Assembly (NCBI GenBank): GCA_963721115.1
Contig: CAVRIA010000010.1
Span: forward strand, 124,001 to 188,000
Length of the DNA stretch: 64,000 nucleotides
DNA from: CAVRIA01 sp963721115
GTDB lineage: Bacteria; Desulfobacterota; Binatia; HRBIN30; CADEER01
Reading direction: 5' to 3'
Shown here in pieces: positions 17,887-28,169 of the stretch. The first letter of the stretch is position 1, and the number at the start of each line of letters is the position of its first letter. The notes beneath the pieces were generated by a model. That model did no database searches, had not been told where the DNA came from, and worked only from the letters and a program-made list of their open reading frames with translations. The position numbers and the translations under genes are program-made.

Positions 17887-19993
17887 TTACGGCGTCTTGC
17901 CGATGAACTTCCCGTCGTCGTTCTTCTTGCTCTGGCCGGCGCCGAACTCGGCCTCCCAGCACATGCCGTCGCTGGCGTAGAGCTGGGCAGTGACCGGGAA
18001 CTGGAAGGGCAGAATGGCCGTGTCGGGCAGAGCGTCGCCCTTGCCGACGACCTTCACCTTGGCTTTGCCGAGGCTGCTGCCTTTCGTCTTGATCAGCTTG
18101 ATGCCTTCACTCGCCGCGTTCTTGTCCTTGTACTTGTAGCCCTTGGGGCTGCTCGGCGAGCCGGAGGCCTCCCAACCCGCTCCGGGAGGCACGCCCATGG
18201 CCATCTGCACTCCCGTATTGTCGTAGATGCAGAGCTCGTAGCGAGTGGTCTGGGTGGGATCTCCCATGTCCTCCACCAGCGACGGTCCGCCCTTCCAGAG
18301 GAAGGTCACCTTGTCCCTCGAGTCGGTGGTGGAGTCCTTGTACTTGAACACCGCCCTCGTTCCCGCCAGGCAGGTAGTCGCGGGCGCACCGCTGTACTGG
18401 CAACCGTTGATCGCGTCGCAGGAATCCTGCGTGCAGGAGTTGCTGTCGTCGCAGTTGAGGTTCTCGACAAACGCACAGTTGCCGCTGCCGTCGCACTCGT
18501 CGGTCGTGCAGACGTCCGCGTCCTCGTTGCACGACGTCGTCGCCGCGACGAACGCGTTGGCGGGACAGGTCTCGCCGGCATTGCCGCTGCACTGCTCGGC
18601 GACGTCGCATTCGCCCGCTGCCGGCCGGCAAACGGTGCCGGACGGCGTCACCACGTCGGCCGGGCACGGCGCTCCAGGAACGGCCGTGCACAGCTCGTCC
18701 GGATCACAGACGTCGCCCGATCCGGCGCGGCACAACGTCGTCGGGTTGGCGACCACGTCGGGCGGGCAGCCCTGACCGGCAACCCCGGTACACTTTTCGT
18801 CCGGATCGCAGATGTCGCCCGACCCGGCGCGGCACACCACGTTGGCCTTGCTCGGCGCATCGTCGACCGGGCAGGTGGCCCCCGGTACGCCGGTGCAGGT
18901 CTCGCTCTCGTCGCAGATGTCACCCGTCGTGCTCAGCCGGCAGATCGTTCCCAGCTTGCCCGGCGCATCGTCCGCCGGACAGCCTTGGCCGGCAACGCCG
19001 GTGCAGGTCTCGTTCTGGTCGCAGATGTCGCCGGAGCCGGTGCGGCAGACCACGCCGCCGTGGATCAGCGCGTCGTCGGACGGGCAGCTCGAGCTCAAGC
19101 CCGTGCAGGTCTCGTTCGCGTCGCAGGGCGGCCCGGCGCCGATGCGGCAGACCTGCCCGGAGGCGCGATACTGGCACGCCGACGTGCAGCACGAGGTCGA
19201 GCTTCCATTGTTGACGCCGAGGTCGCACTGCTCGGGGCTGTCCACCGTCCCGTCGCCGCAATCGGAGTAGTAGAAGCCGAGATCCACCTTGCTGAACTCG
19301 GAGGCGCCGGACGTCGGGGTGTGCGTCGGGTCGTACACGGCGGTCGCCGCGTAGCCCAGCGAGTGCAGTGGATTGCTCGCCTGCACGTCGACGCGCACCG
19401 TGAAGGCGCCGGCCGACAACCCGGTGATGTGGAAGACATAATCGATGCCGCCGTCTGCCGTTGTTGCCCGGGGTGCCCCCGGTGGCGACCACGGTTCCCG
19501 TTCCCGAGGTGAGCGTGAGCACCATCTTGTTGGTCACGGTCTGCGACCCGTTGAGCAGGTCGTTGATGGTCGTCGTGCTCCCATAGGTGATGGAGGTGCT
19601 CGTATTGCTCGCGTAGGTGAACACGGCGCCGGTCGACGCCGCCGGCGCGGTGCCGGTCATGGTGTTGCCGTTGACGTTGATGTCGTTCCGAATGCCGAAG
19701 TAGACGTTCGTGTGCGCGCTGAGGACCACCGCGCTGCACGTCACCGTGGCGCCCCCGGTCTGGCTGGCGACGCCGCTCACCGTGCACGAGCCCCCGCCGG
19801 GCAGGGTGTAGGTGGGGCCGCCGGTCAGGATGAGCGCCGATGCAGTCGAGGCGAGCGCAAAAAGCGCCAGGGTCCCGGCGACCGTCACGGTCGTGATCGC
19901 CCGCCGTCGCCGGCGGCGGGCCGCCGGTGCGGGACCAGTCACCGCAACCGCCTCCGTGGCTGATCTCTGTCTTTGTATCCGAAATAACGTCAT
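17887..19993 (-). CDS. Secreted disintegrin-like Cys-repeat protein (MTLFR family, copy 2; one frameshift)
   Basis: This is a paralogue of the gene at 8858-11248, with the same MTLFR start, Ala-rich signal segment (ALASTASA), ILTGGPTYTLPGGGSC domain, tandem CR...CD..E.C.G....CP units (six here), a further Cys-rich stretch (CTTDECDGSGNC, CTQDSC) and the shared C-terminal domain (DKVTFLWKGG, GYKYKD, MCWEAEF). One frame break lies near 19457-19462. An extra A in the minus-strand reading of GGC-GAC-GGC-GGC after NNG shifts frame; removing it restores NNGDGGIDYVF, which parallels copy 1. I treat it as one gene. GGGAGG lies upstream of ATG 19993, 47 bp after the HGS-peptide gene. Confidence 0.78.
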
Positions 19994-20040
19994 CTTGACG
20001 CCTCCCGTTAGCGCTGCGGTGCTGCTTTGCACCAAAGTTC

Positions 20041-20361
20041 TCACCATGAGCCGTGGCTGCCGTGCGAGCCGTGGCTGCCATGGCTGCCGTGGCTGCCGTG
20101 CGAGCCGTGGCTGCCGTGCGCTCCGTGACTGCCGTGACTGCCGTGCGAGCCGTGGCTGCCATGCGAGCCGTGCGACGCGTGCGACATGTGTTGCGCCAGC
20201 AACATCTTCTCGCTGTTCGGCTCCGTCCGCAAAGCCCGAGCCGCCTCCGACGCGTCCAGGGCGGCGACCGGCTTGACCGCTTGCCGCGCCTCGTCGCGGC
20301 TGAGAAAATCCAGCGGCTTCTTTTGCAACGAGGGAAGCGCGTTCTTCTTCTGCTGGCTCAT
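20041..20361 (-). CDS. His-Gly-Ser repeat peptide, candidate Hxs precursor (copy 2)
   Basis: The product has 106 residues and is nearly identical in its leader to the peptide at 11294-11611 (LPSLQKKPLDFLS, DEARQAVKPVAALDASEAA, LRTEPNSEKMLLAQ). The core has 14 triplets and a C-terminal Trp. Thirteen triplets are HGS and one is HGA, so a single Ser to Ala change is tolerated. GGAGGG lies 4 nt before ATG 20361. Ser codons vary within the tract. It sits between a DUF4215/TULIP-like gene (82 bp upstream) and an MTLFR gene (47 bp downstream), all on the minus strand, probably one operon. Confidence 0.85.
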   Translation of the reverse strand: MSQQKKNALPSLQKKPLDFLSRDEARQAVKPVAALDASEAARALRTEPNSEKMLLAQHMSHASHGSHGSHGSHGSHGSHGAHGSHGSHGSHGSHGSHGSHGSHGSW

Positions 20362-20443
20362 TTTCCCTCCTTCATCATCTTCACATCGATCGACACGCGG
20401 CGCGCCGCGACAGCCCTACCGCGGCCGCCACCCCCGCGGCGCC

Positions 20444-23400
20444 TCATGGCGCCGCGTTCAGGTTGGCGAACAGAGACATGAACTGTCCGTTGCGCGATAC
20501 TTCCACTCCACTCAATTGCAGCCCGAAGAACTGCGGCAGCGGGAACCCGGACAACGCGCTCGCGAGGTCCGGAAGCAGCGGCTGAATGATACCCGGCAGG
20601 ACCGTCTCCACCTGCGACTCGTTGGTCCCGAGCGGGTTGTCGACGACGGTGAAGGAGAGGTTTCCCGCCAGCGGCGGCGAAATGGTGATCGCAAGGCCGC
20701 TTCCGTCGGGCAGGAAGGCGAGGTCCATGCCGAGCCGCGTATCGACCGCGCCGCTCAGCCAGACGGTACCGTTGCTCGGCTGGACGACGCTGACGATGAG
20801 CTGAGCGAGCTTGAGCTCGGTCAGCTCTCCGCTCGGGCCGACGTTGCCGGTAACGATCGGGGCCAGGGTCGGTGCGATGTCGATGCGCAGCGGCGTGTTC
20901 GGCGGCAGCTGACCGAACTCGGGGATGAACGCCGACAGCAGCGTCGAGTTGATGGCAACCGAAGGCAGAGGCCCGCTGCCGTCGATGTCGATGTCGGTGA
21001 GCGACGAGCGCATCAGGCCGCACTCCGTCTGCCCGCGCAGAAGTTGGTTGAATCCGGCGCTCGAGATGCAGATGCCGAACCCGTACGGGACGTTGCCGAC
21101 CGGCGTGTTCGCCGAGAACGTCGGGAACACCTCCGGCTTCGAGTACGAGGCGGTGAGATCGGGCGCCCCGAGCGGCGGTATGCACTGGCCCGGGCCGTTG
21201 CCGACGCTGACGGTGAAGCGCGAGTCCGAGCCGAACGTGATGCCGGCATTGTCCTCCACGACCTCGAACAGCGGGGTCTGCAGCATGAGGCCGATCCCCG
21301 AGCCGATGGGGCCGGTGATGTTGATGCCGCCGATGACCGTCTGGATGCCGGCGGCGATCGGGCTGTCCGCCGGGCCGCTGCCGTCCGGGTCGCCGAGGAA
21401 CCCGGCGATTCCGTCGGTGGTCAGCTGCTGGATGTCGGGCAGCAGGGCCTGGATGATGTCGCCGATGATCGGCGCGTCGCAGAGGCCGGATGTGAACTGG
21501 TGATTGAAGCCGGAGAACACGACGCCGTTGGAGCCGATCAGGTTGACGTCGACGCTCGACAGGTCCGACGCCAGTGGCTCGAGAGAGTAGTTCCCGGTCA
21601 GGTCCAGGGTGTTCGCGGTCAAGCGCAGCCCGCAGCTCGGCACCAGGCCGCTGCCGTTGATGTTTACGTCGATGCGCAGGCTGTGGATTGTGATGTCGCC
21701 GTATACGTAGTTGACCTTGGAGTCCATGGCGAGCGACAGATTGCTGTAGGAAGGCGCCGGGTTGGCGATGTTCACCGTGGCGCTTCCCAGACAGCCGAGG
21801 AAGGAATCGATGAAGCAACCGCTCGTGATCTGAGTTCCCGGCGGTAGCAGGGTTCCCAAATTGAACTGACCGGCGGCAAGGGCCCCGACCAGCGGCTCGA
21901 CCGCATCGAGACCGGTATCGTTCAGTCGCATGGCGACACTCATCGGCGAGTACGCCCCGTCGGCCACCGACTGGCCGTCGATGACGACGATCCGGTCGCG
22001 CACGTCGTCACCGCTGGCCGTGTTCGTCAGGGTGACGAGCACCGGGTTGAAGATCTGCCCCGAGCTCAACGAGATCGTGTGCGAGAACGTGCGCGCGGTC
22101 GTGTTCACCGAGCTGGCGGGCACGCCGTTGACCTTGATGGACACCTGGCCGGCGGGCAGCACGGTGTAGTGGCCGCTGATCACGATCGAGCTGGCGGTCG
22201 TGAAGACGCCGTTCGCCGGAGAGTCGATGAACACGTCGAACTTGTCGCACGACTGCCCCGGAGTGTTGCACAGCCAGCCCGACTCGATCTTGCAGCTGGA
22301 GCTGCAGCCGTCGGCGCCGTTGCTGTTTCCGTCGTCGCACTCTTCGCCGCTGTCGAGGAGCCCGTTGCCGCAGGTGGGCAGGCAGAGGGTGCCGACGCAG
22401 GCGTAGCCGGGCTCGGTCGTGCAGTTGCCGGCACAGCCGTCGCCGTTGGTGGTGTTGCCGTCGTCGCACTGCTCGAGGGCGTCGAGAGTGCCGTTGCCGC
22501 ACAGGGCTATGCAGACGCTCGGCTGCCCGCTGCAGGCGTACCCCGTTTCCTGCCGGCAGAAGTTTCCGGAGCAGCCGTCGCCGCTCGCGGTGTTGTGGTC
22601 GTCGCAGTTCTCGAGGCCGCGCATGAAGCCGTCGCCGCAGACGGCCGAGCAGTGGCTCGGCTGCCCGCTGCAGCTGTATCCGGTCTCGACCTGACACGAG
22701 AACGAGCACCCGTCGCCGCTCGTCGCGTTGCCGTCATCGCAGGCTTCGGTACCGCGCTTGAGACCGTCGCCGCAGATCGGCGTGCAGGTGCTCGGCACAC
22801 CCGAGCAGAGCCAGCCCTGCTCGATCTGGCACACGGCGCTGCAGCCGTCGCCGGCGACGGCGTTGTGGTCGTCGCAGGTCTCGCCGCTCTGGAAGGTGCC
22901 GTTGCCGCAGACGAAGGTGCAGACGCTGGGCTGTCCGCTGCAGTTGTAGCCGGGCTCGACCTGGCACGTGCTCGAGCAGCCGTCGCCGCTGTTACCGTTG
23001 TGGTCGTCGCACACCTCGCCGTTGGCGGGTTGGATCGTGCCGTTGCCGCACTTCTTCACGCAGACGCTCGGCTCGCCCGAGCATTCGTATCCGCTCTCGA
23101 TCTCGCAGGTGTTGGAGCAGCCGTCGCCGTTCGCCGTGCCGCCGTCGTCACAGGCTTCGCCCGCGTCGAGCGAGCCGTTGCCGCAGTTCTGCGTGCAGAC
23201 GCTGGGCTCACCCGTACAGGTCCAGCCGCCCTCGACCGTGCACGTGCTGGAGCAACCGTCGCCGTCCGTCGTGCCGCCGTCGTCGCACGCCTCGTCGGCG
23301 TGCACCAGGCCGTCGCCGCATTCCGCGCCGCAGCTTCCGTTGTTCGGATTGCCGTCGTCGAAGGAGTCGCAATCGCGCGCCAATCCGTCGACGTCGTTCA

Positions 23401-24304
23401 GCAGCCGGCAGACCTGACAGGCCGACTGGCCGGTGAGGCAGCTCGACAGGCTGTTCGGATCCGTCGTGTCGCAGGGGGCGAAGACCAGCGAGAGGTCGCT
23501 GTCCGCGCAGCGCTTGGCGACGGTGTGCGCCACCTTGGTGGCGCACGCGCGGGCGATGCGCCCGGCATCATCGGGCTGCAGGCCGTTTCCGGTTCCCAGA
23601 CACTCCGCCGCGAGGCTCGCGCCGTCGGTGATCGCTCCTGCCTTCAGTCCCTTCTTCTGGCACTTCAGGTATTCGCGCAGGTGCGTGTCCTCGCACTTGA
23701 GGAGCGCGGCGCCCACCTTCGCCTGGCAGGAGGCGTCGTCCTTGTTGGGAATCAGGTTGATGTCGAGGTCGGGGCCGATCGTACCGTGAACGAGGTCGAA
23801 CTGGGCCAGCACGGCGCGGGTGAGGGCCGTGCTCACGGTGCTGACGCCGAATCCGGGCAGACCGCTGGGGCACTTCCGATCGATCTTGTCCGTCTCCTTG
23901 GCGATGGTAGCGGCGACCTTCCCGCCCGGGTCGCTGGCGATGCAGGCCTCGGGGGTCGCGGACGCCAGGCGGCCGGCGGCAAAGTTCGACAGGCACTTGT
24001 GGACGAGGCGGGCGTGGGCCTTCACCACCTTGCGGATGCTCTTGTTGAAGGTGGCGATGCAACGCAGGTCGTCTTTCGACACCTGGGCCGATGCCGGACG
24101 GGCGAGACCGCCGCACGCGAGCGCGATCAGCGCCGACGCGGCGATCGCCATCGAGGCGAGGCGAACGGTGCTTCGCCGGCGCGGTGACCGTGTCTGGTGA
24201 GCGTGTCGAAACATCAACCGTGCGCCGCGCCGTGGCTCGGCGTCATCACCGCCCCGCTCTTCGCCGGGCTGGTACTGGCTTCGCTCTCCCGCCCCCAGAT
24301 CCAT
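20444..24304 (-). CDS. Large secreted protein: Cys-helical domain, eight DUF4215 repeats, TULIP/BPI-like C-terminus
   Basis: The product has 1286 residues from ATG 24304, chosen because AGGAGG lies 7 nt upstream. ATG 24214 would remove 30 residues but has no clear ribosome site. A hydrophobic signal segment ends RPASA at about residue 72. A helical Lys/Cys-rich domain follows (about 80-310). Eight modules of the CGDG-x-EACDDGN-x-GDGCS-C-x-GYxCxGxPSxC type (DUF4215, 40 residues each) come next. The last 600 residues alternate amphipathic strands with helices and end in LSGFPLPQFFGLQLSGVEV and FMSLFANL, which resembles the C-terminus of BPI/LBP-type lipid-binding proteins. The frame is intact over 3.8 kb. 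It heads the operon with HGS peptide 2. Confidence 0.82.
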   Translation of the reverse strand: MDLGAGERSQYQPGEERGGDDAEPRRGARLMFRHAHQTRSPRRRSTVRLASMAIAASALIALACGGLARPASAQVSKDDLRCIATFNKSIRKVVKAHARLVHKCLSNFAAGRLASATPEACIASDPGGKVAATIAKETDKIDRKCPSGLPGFGVSTVSTALTRAVLAQFDLVHGTIGPDLDINLIPNKDDASCQAKVGAALLKCEDTHLREYLKCQKKGLKAGAITDGASLAAECLGTGNGLQPDDAGRIARACATKVAHTVAKRCADSDLSLVFAPCDTTDPNSLSSCLTGQSACQVCRLLNDVDGLARDCDSFDDGNPNNGSCGAECGDGLVHADEACDDGGTTDGDGCSSTCTVEGGWTCTGEPSVCTQNCGNGSLDAGEACDDGGTANGDGCSNTCEIESGYECSGEPSVCVKKCGNGTIQPANGEVCDDHNGNSGDGCSSTCQVEPGYNCSGQPSVCTFVCGNGTFQSGETCDDHNAVAGDGCSAVCQIEQGWLCSGVPSTCTPICGDGLKRGTEACDDGNATSGDGCSFSCQVETGYSCSGQPSHCSAVCGDGFMRGLENCDDHNTASGDGCSGNFCRQETGYACSGQPSVCIALCGNGTLDALEQCDDGNTTNGDGCAGNCTTEPGYACVGTLCLPTCGNGLLDSGEECDDGNSNGADGCSSSCKIESGWLCNTPGQSCDKFDVFIDSPANGVFTTASSIVISGHYTVLPAGQVSIKVNGVPASSVNTTARTFSHTISLSSGQIFNPVLVTLTNTASGDDVRDRIVVIDGQSVADGAYSPMSVAMRLNDTGLDAVEPLVGALAAGQFNLGTLLPPGTQITSGCFIDSFLGCLGSATVNIANPAPSYSNLSLAMDSKVNYVYGDITIHSLRIDVNINGSGLVPSCGLRLTANTLDLTGNYSLEPLASDLSSVDVNLIGSNGVVFSGFNHQFTSGLCDAPIIGDIIQALLPDIQQLTTDGIAGFLGDPDGSGPADSPIAAGIQTVIGGINITGPIGSGIGLMLQTPLFEVVEDNAGITFGSDSRFTVSVGNGPGQCIPPLGAPDLTASYSKPEVFPTFSANTPVGNVPYGFGICISSAGFNQLLRGQTECGLMRSSLTDIDIDGSGPLPSVAINSTLLSAFIPEFGQLPPNTPLRIDIAPTLAPIVTGNVGPSGELTELKLAQLIVSVVQPSNGTVWLSGAVDTRLGMDLAFLPDGSGLAITISPPLAGNLSFTVVDNPLGTNESQVETVLPGIIQPLLPDLASALSGFPLPQFFGLQLSGVEVSRNGQFMSLFANLNAAP

Positions 24305-24614
24305 ACGACGGCCTCCTTGACACACGGCGAAGGACGGCTTCGTTCACAGTCGGTGCCGAAAGGCGCCTCTCGGGAACTCGGACCCCGAGCCTCCCCTGTG
24401 AACGCCGTCTCCCCCCTACGATTATGAGTTTGCTGCCTCTACACCGCGTACAGTGCCGTACCGCGGAAAGTCAAGAAAGAAAGCATCTCGACGCCCCGAG
24501 AAGCAGAGAATTCCCCCGGCTGGCCGGGTGTGACGGAGGCCTTCTTGCACGACCCATGGCCGTCGGCAACAATCCCCTGCACCGCGCCACCACGCGGTGC
24601 GGAAGGAGTCTACG
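24305..24614. other. Divergent intergenic region
   Basis: This 310-bp stretch lies between two divergent genes and must hold both promoters. The ribosome site for the minus-strand gene (AGGAGG, about 24311-24316) and GGAAGGAG for the plus-strand gene (24601-24608) are clear. I saw no convincing -35/-10 pair, no operator palindrome and no gene. Confidence 0.5.
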
Positions 24615-25550
24615 ATGGTACGTTCGGCCCTGTTCGGAGCCCTGCTCGTCGCGATTGGAGCCCTGGCAGCCAGCCTCGCCTTCTCGTGGCGGACGGCGCC
24701 CGACCCGCCCTCACCCGACGCGGTGGCCTCGAGCCCCGCGGTCGCGCGCGCCTCCGGTCGGGCTCTGCCCGACGGCCGCATACCGTCGGGCGGATTCGGC
24801 GTCGTCCGCAAGTCGCCTCCCTCCGCTCTCGAGCGACGCCTGAAGGAGCTGGAAGGCCGCGTGGCCGCGGAAGCCGCCGAACGGCAGAACCTGCAGGACC
24901 GCCTCGACGCGCTCTCGGCCCAGCTCGCGGCGCTCGGCGCAGGCTCGAACGAGGCGGCGCCGGCCAGCCCGGCCGCGCCGGCCGCGTCGGCGGAGGCGCC
25001 CGCCGCCGACGTGCCGAGCGCGACCGCCGTCGACTACTCCAAGAGCGCCATGGAGCGAGCGCTGACCGCCGCGGGGCTCGATCCGGGCAGCGCCGAGGAC
25101 ATCAAGCGCCGCAGAGACGACCTGACCATGCAGGAGATGGAGCTGCGCGACCGGGCGACTCGCGAGCAGTGGCTGGACACGCCGCGCTTCACGGAGGAGA
25201 TGGCGGCGATCGACGCCCAGAAGCCGTCGATTCGCAACGAGATCGGCGACGAGGCGTACGATCGCTACCTGTACGCGATGGGCCAGCCGAACCGGGTACG
25301 GGTCGACGACGTGATGCTGGATTCGCCGGCCGAGCAGGCGGGCCTGCAGAGCGGCGACATGATTCTCAGCTACGGCGACGAGCGCATCTTCGCCCCCGGC
25401 GAGTTGGTCGCCGAGACGCGCACCGGCACGCTCGGCGAGTCCGTCCAGCTCGAGGTCGTCCGCAACGGCCAGCAGCTGCAGATCGACGTCCCCCGCGGCC
25501 CCCTCGGTATCCGCATCGCGGCCACGCAGGACACGCCGGGAAGAAGCTGA
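24615..25550 (+). CDS. Membrane-anchored PDZ-domain protein
   Basis: The product has 311 residues from ATG 24615, which has GGAAGGAG at good spacing. Residues 4-22 are a hydrophobic anchor or signal segment. A coiled coil follows (about 68-110: LERRLKELEGRVAAEAAERQNLQDRLDAL) and an Ala/Pro-rich linker. Residues 145-225 form a charged helical region. The C-terminal 75 residues form a PDZ domain: VDDVMLDSPAEQAGLQSGDMILSYGDERI, with a GxxxGD turn and the closing GPLGIRI strand. No protease domain is present, so it is more likely an adaptor or scaffold than a peptidase, comparable to GspC-type PDZ proteins. Partner unknown. Confidence 0.82.
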   Translation: MVRSALFGALLVAIGALAASLAFSWRTAPDPPSPDAVASSPAVARASGRALPDGRIPSGGFGVVRKSPPSALERRLKELEGRVAAEAAERQNLQDRLDALSAQLAALGAGSNEAAPASPAAPAASAEAPAADVPSATAVDYSKSAMERALTAAGLDPGSAEDIKRRRDDLTMQEMELRDRATREQWLDTPRFTEEMAAIDAQKPSIRNEIGDEAYDRYLYAMGQPNRVRVDDVMLDSPAEQAGLQSGDMILSYGDERIFAPGELVAETRTGTLGESVQLEVVRNGQQLQIDVPRGPLGIRIAATQDTPGRS

Positions 25551-26083
25551 AGCGCCGACGAGTGGCGCGCCGGTGAACCCGGCTCGAAAGGCCCAACAAC
25601 CAGCGCAGCCGCCGGAGAGAGGGGTTCGGGGAGGGAATCTCTCTTGTGGTGTAGGCCTCCGGCCTGCATAGCGGTCCATCGGACCGCTCTCCCCCCTCCA
25701 ACCCAGCCCCGTGCAGGCGGGACGCCCGCACCACAATCAACTGCCGATGCGGCCGCGGGGACCGCGGGACGAGTGGCGCGCCGGTGCACCCGGCTTGAAA
25801 AGCCCAACAACCAACAACTCAACAACCCAGCAACCTGCTCTTTGGTATTCTTTACGACGGAGAGAACAAATTGCATCGCCAGGGACGGCGAGCGCGGGCT
25901 CGAAAACGAGTCGCACGCAACCGCCCTTGAGCGCGCGGGCACCCGCCTCCTGGCTCCTCGCTTGCAGCTTTGGAGAGGCGAAGTCCCGTGCACGTACGGA
26001 AGACCGTGTAAACGCAACGAATCCGCGGCCCAACGCGCGCCGACCATCGACGTCGCGGCCTTCCCATTCGCGAAAGGCAGCCC
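25551..26083. other. Gene-free interval with duplicated segments and repeats
   Basis: No convincing gene occupies this 533-bp interval. A segment around GAGTGGCGCGCCGGTG followed by a CCAACAACC tract occurs twice (about 25558-25600 and 25769-25830), and a palindromic element (25644-25736) lies between them. The transketolase promoter should be in the last 150 bp; I see GAAAGGCAGCCC just before its ATG but no clear -35/-10 boxes. Confidence 0.5.
25644..25736. repeat. Dispersed palindromic repeat, family A
   Basis: The outer arms TTGTGGTG-x-GGCCTCCGGCCTGCA and TGCAGGCGGGACGCCCGCACCACAA enclose an inner palindrome AGCGGTCC...GGACCGCT. The same structure occurs at 60291-60409. It contains no open reading frame of note; it is an extragenic mobile-type repeat without a visible transposase. 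Confidence 0.7.
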
Positions 26084-28169
26084 ATGGCGACGATACATTC
26101 TTCAACGGCGACGAAACATTCGTCCTGCAGCGCGCTCGACGACATGCCCGTCGAGCAGCTTTGCATCAACACGATTCGAACCCTGGCGATGGACGCCGTG
26201 GAGCGGGCCGACTCCGGTCACCCCGGCACGCCGATGGCCCTCGCGCCCCTGGCTTACGTCCTGTGGACGGAGTTCCTGCGCTACAACCCGCACAACCCGG
26301 AGTGGTTCGACCGCGATCGGCTCGTTCTCTCGAACGGCCACGCGTCGATGCTTCTCTACGCCGTCCTGTTTCTGACCGGCCACGGCCTCACGCTCGACGA
26401 CTTGCGCTCGTTCCGCCAGTGGGACAGCGCCACCCCGGGCCACCCGGAGCGCGGACGGACCCCGGGCGTGGAGACGACCACGGGTCCACTCGGCCAGGGG
26501 CTGCTCAACTCGGTGGGCATGGCGATCGCCGAGGCCCATCTGGCCGCGGTCTTCAACCGCCCCGGGTACGAGATCGTCGACCACAGTACCTACGTCACCT
26601 GCAGCGACGGCGACCTGATGGAAGGAGCCTCGCACGAGGCGGCTTCCGTCGCCGGGCACCTCGGCCTCGGCAAGCTGATCTGGATCTACGACGACAACCA
26701 CATCAGCATCGCCGGTCCTACCGGCCTCAGCCTACTCGGACGACGTCCCGAAACGCTTCGAAGGCTATCACTGGCACGTCGAGAACCTCGGCGACAAGGC
26801 GCGCGACCTGGAAGCGCTGTCCGGCGCCCTGGCGCGCGCGAAAGCCGGAGAAGGGGCGGCCGTCGCTGATCATCGTCCGCTCCCACATCGGCTACGGCGC
26901 GCCGGACAAGCAGGACACCGCGGCAGCGCACGGCTCGCCGCTCGGCGCCGAGGAGGTGCGCAAGGCGAAGCAGGCCTACGGATGGCCGACCGACACCCAG
27001 TTCCTGGTTCCCGGGCGCGCTCTCGTTCACATGCGCCGGGCGGTCGAACGGGGGCGAGATCTCGAGGCGGCATGGAATCGCAAGCTCGCCGCCTACGCGC
27101 GGGAGTTCCCGAAGCTGGCACGGGAGTTCCGCGACGCACTCACCGGCGAGCTTCCGCGCGGCTGGGACGCGGACGTTTCCGACCTTCAGCCGTCGGACGG
27201 CCCGATGGCGACGCGCAAGGCCGGGGGAACCGTTCTAAACGAGATCGCAGGCCGCGTGCCGTGGCTGTTCGGCGGCAGCGCCGACCTGGCGCCTTCGACG
27301 AAAACGCTGGTCCGCGGGGAAGGCAGACTTCGAGAAGGACCACTACGCGAACCGCAACCTGCGCTGGGGCGTGCGGGAGCACGTGATGTGCGGCGCCTCC
27401 TCCGGCATGGCGCTGCACGGCGGCATCCGCCCCTACGCCGCCACCTTCTTCATCTTCACGGATTACGCTCGCCCCGCCATTCGCCTGGCCGCGCTCATGA
27501 AAGTGCCGGTGATCTACGTTCTGACGCACGACTCCATCGGCCTCGGCGAGGACGGCCCGACCCATCAGCCGATCGAGCACCTCGCCTCGTTTCGCGCCAT
27601 GCCGAACCTGTGCGTGATCCGGCCGGCGGACGCGAACGAGACGGCTTATGCCTGGCGCGCCGCGCTGCAGCGCACGGACGGGCCCGACGATGCTGGTGCT
27701 GACGCGGCAGGAGCTGCCGATCTTCGACCGCCACCGCGTCGCCGCGGCGGCGGGTCTCCTGCGCGGCGGCTATGTCCTCTCGCGGGAGAAGGGCGAACGG
27801 CCGGACGTCGTCCTGATCGCCACGGGCTCGGAGGTGCAGCTCGCGCTCGGCGCCCAGGACGAGCTGGCCGGCAGGCGGATCGACGCCCGCGTCGTCAGCC
27901 TGCCGAGCTGGGAGCTGTTTCGCGCCCAGCCGCGGAGCTACCGCGACGAAGTTCTCCCGCCGGCCGTCACGGCCCGGCTCGCCATCGAGGCAGCCAGCCC
28001 GCTCGGCTGGAAGGAGTGGGTCGGGGACAGGGGCGCGATGATCGGAATGACCCGTTTCGGGGCGAGCGCCCCCGGCGCGGTAAACTTCGAGAAGTTCGGC
28101 TTCACACTGGACCACATCGTCGGGCGAGTCGCGCAGATGCTCGACGCCCGGGAGGAATCAAACCCATGA
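26084..28169 (+). CDS. tkt: Transketolase (frame broken by four single-base insertions)
   Basis: Translated across frames this is a full transketolase of about 690 residues, the thiamine-diphosphate enzyme of the pentose phosphate and Calvin-type pathways. Visible marks are RADSGHPGTPM, LSNGHASMLLY, TTGPLGQGL, the ThDP/Mg site CSDGDLMEGASHEAAS...IYDDNHISI, GGSADLAPS, the catalytic Glu region R-x-REHVMCG, and PTHQPIEHLASFRAMP. Breaks lie near 26727, 26857, 27323 and 27686. Each is one extra base, three of them in a short G or C run (for example GGG to GGGG), and removing it restores family sequence. This points to sequence error more than decay. The stop overlaps the next start (ATGA), so it is coupled to the transaldolase fusion. 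Confidence 0.85.

Noticed and set aside
25551..26083. Insertion sequence suggested by inverted and direct repeats
   Set aside because: No transposase or remnant is encoded and no target-site duplication was seen; the segments match extragenic palindromic repeats.
26084..28169. Programmed ribosomal frameshifting in transketolase
   Set aside because: Four +1 events at unrelated short G/C runs or single bases, without slippery sites or stimulatory structures, are far better explained by base-call insertions.
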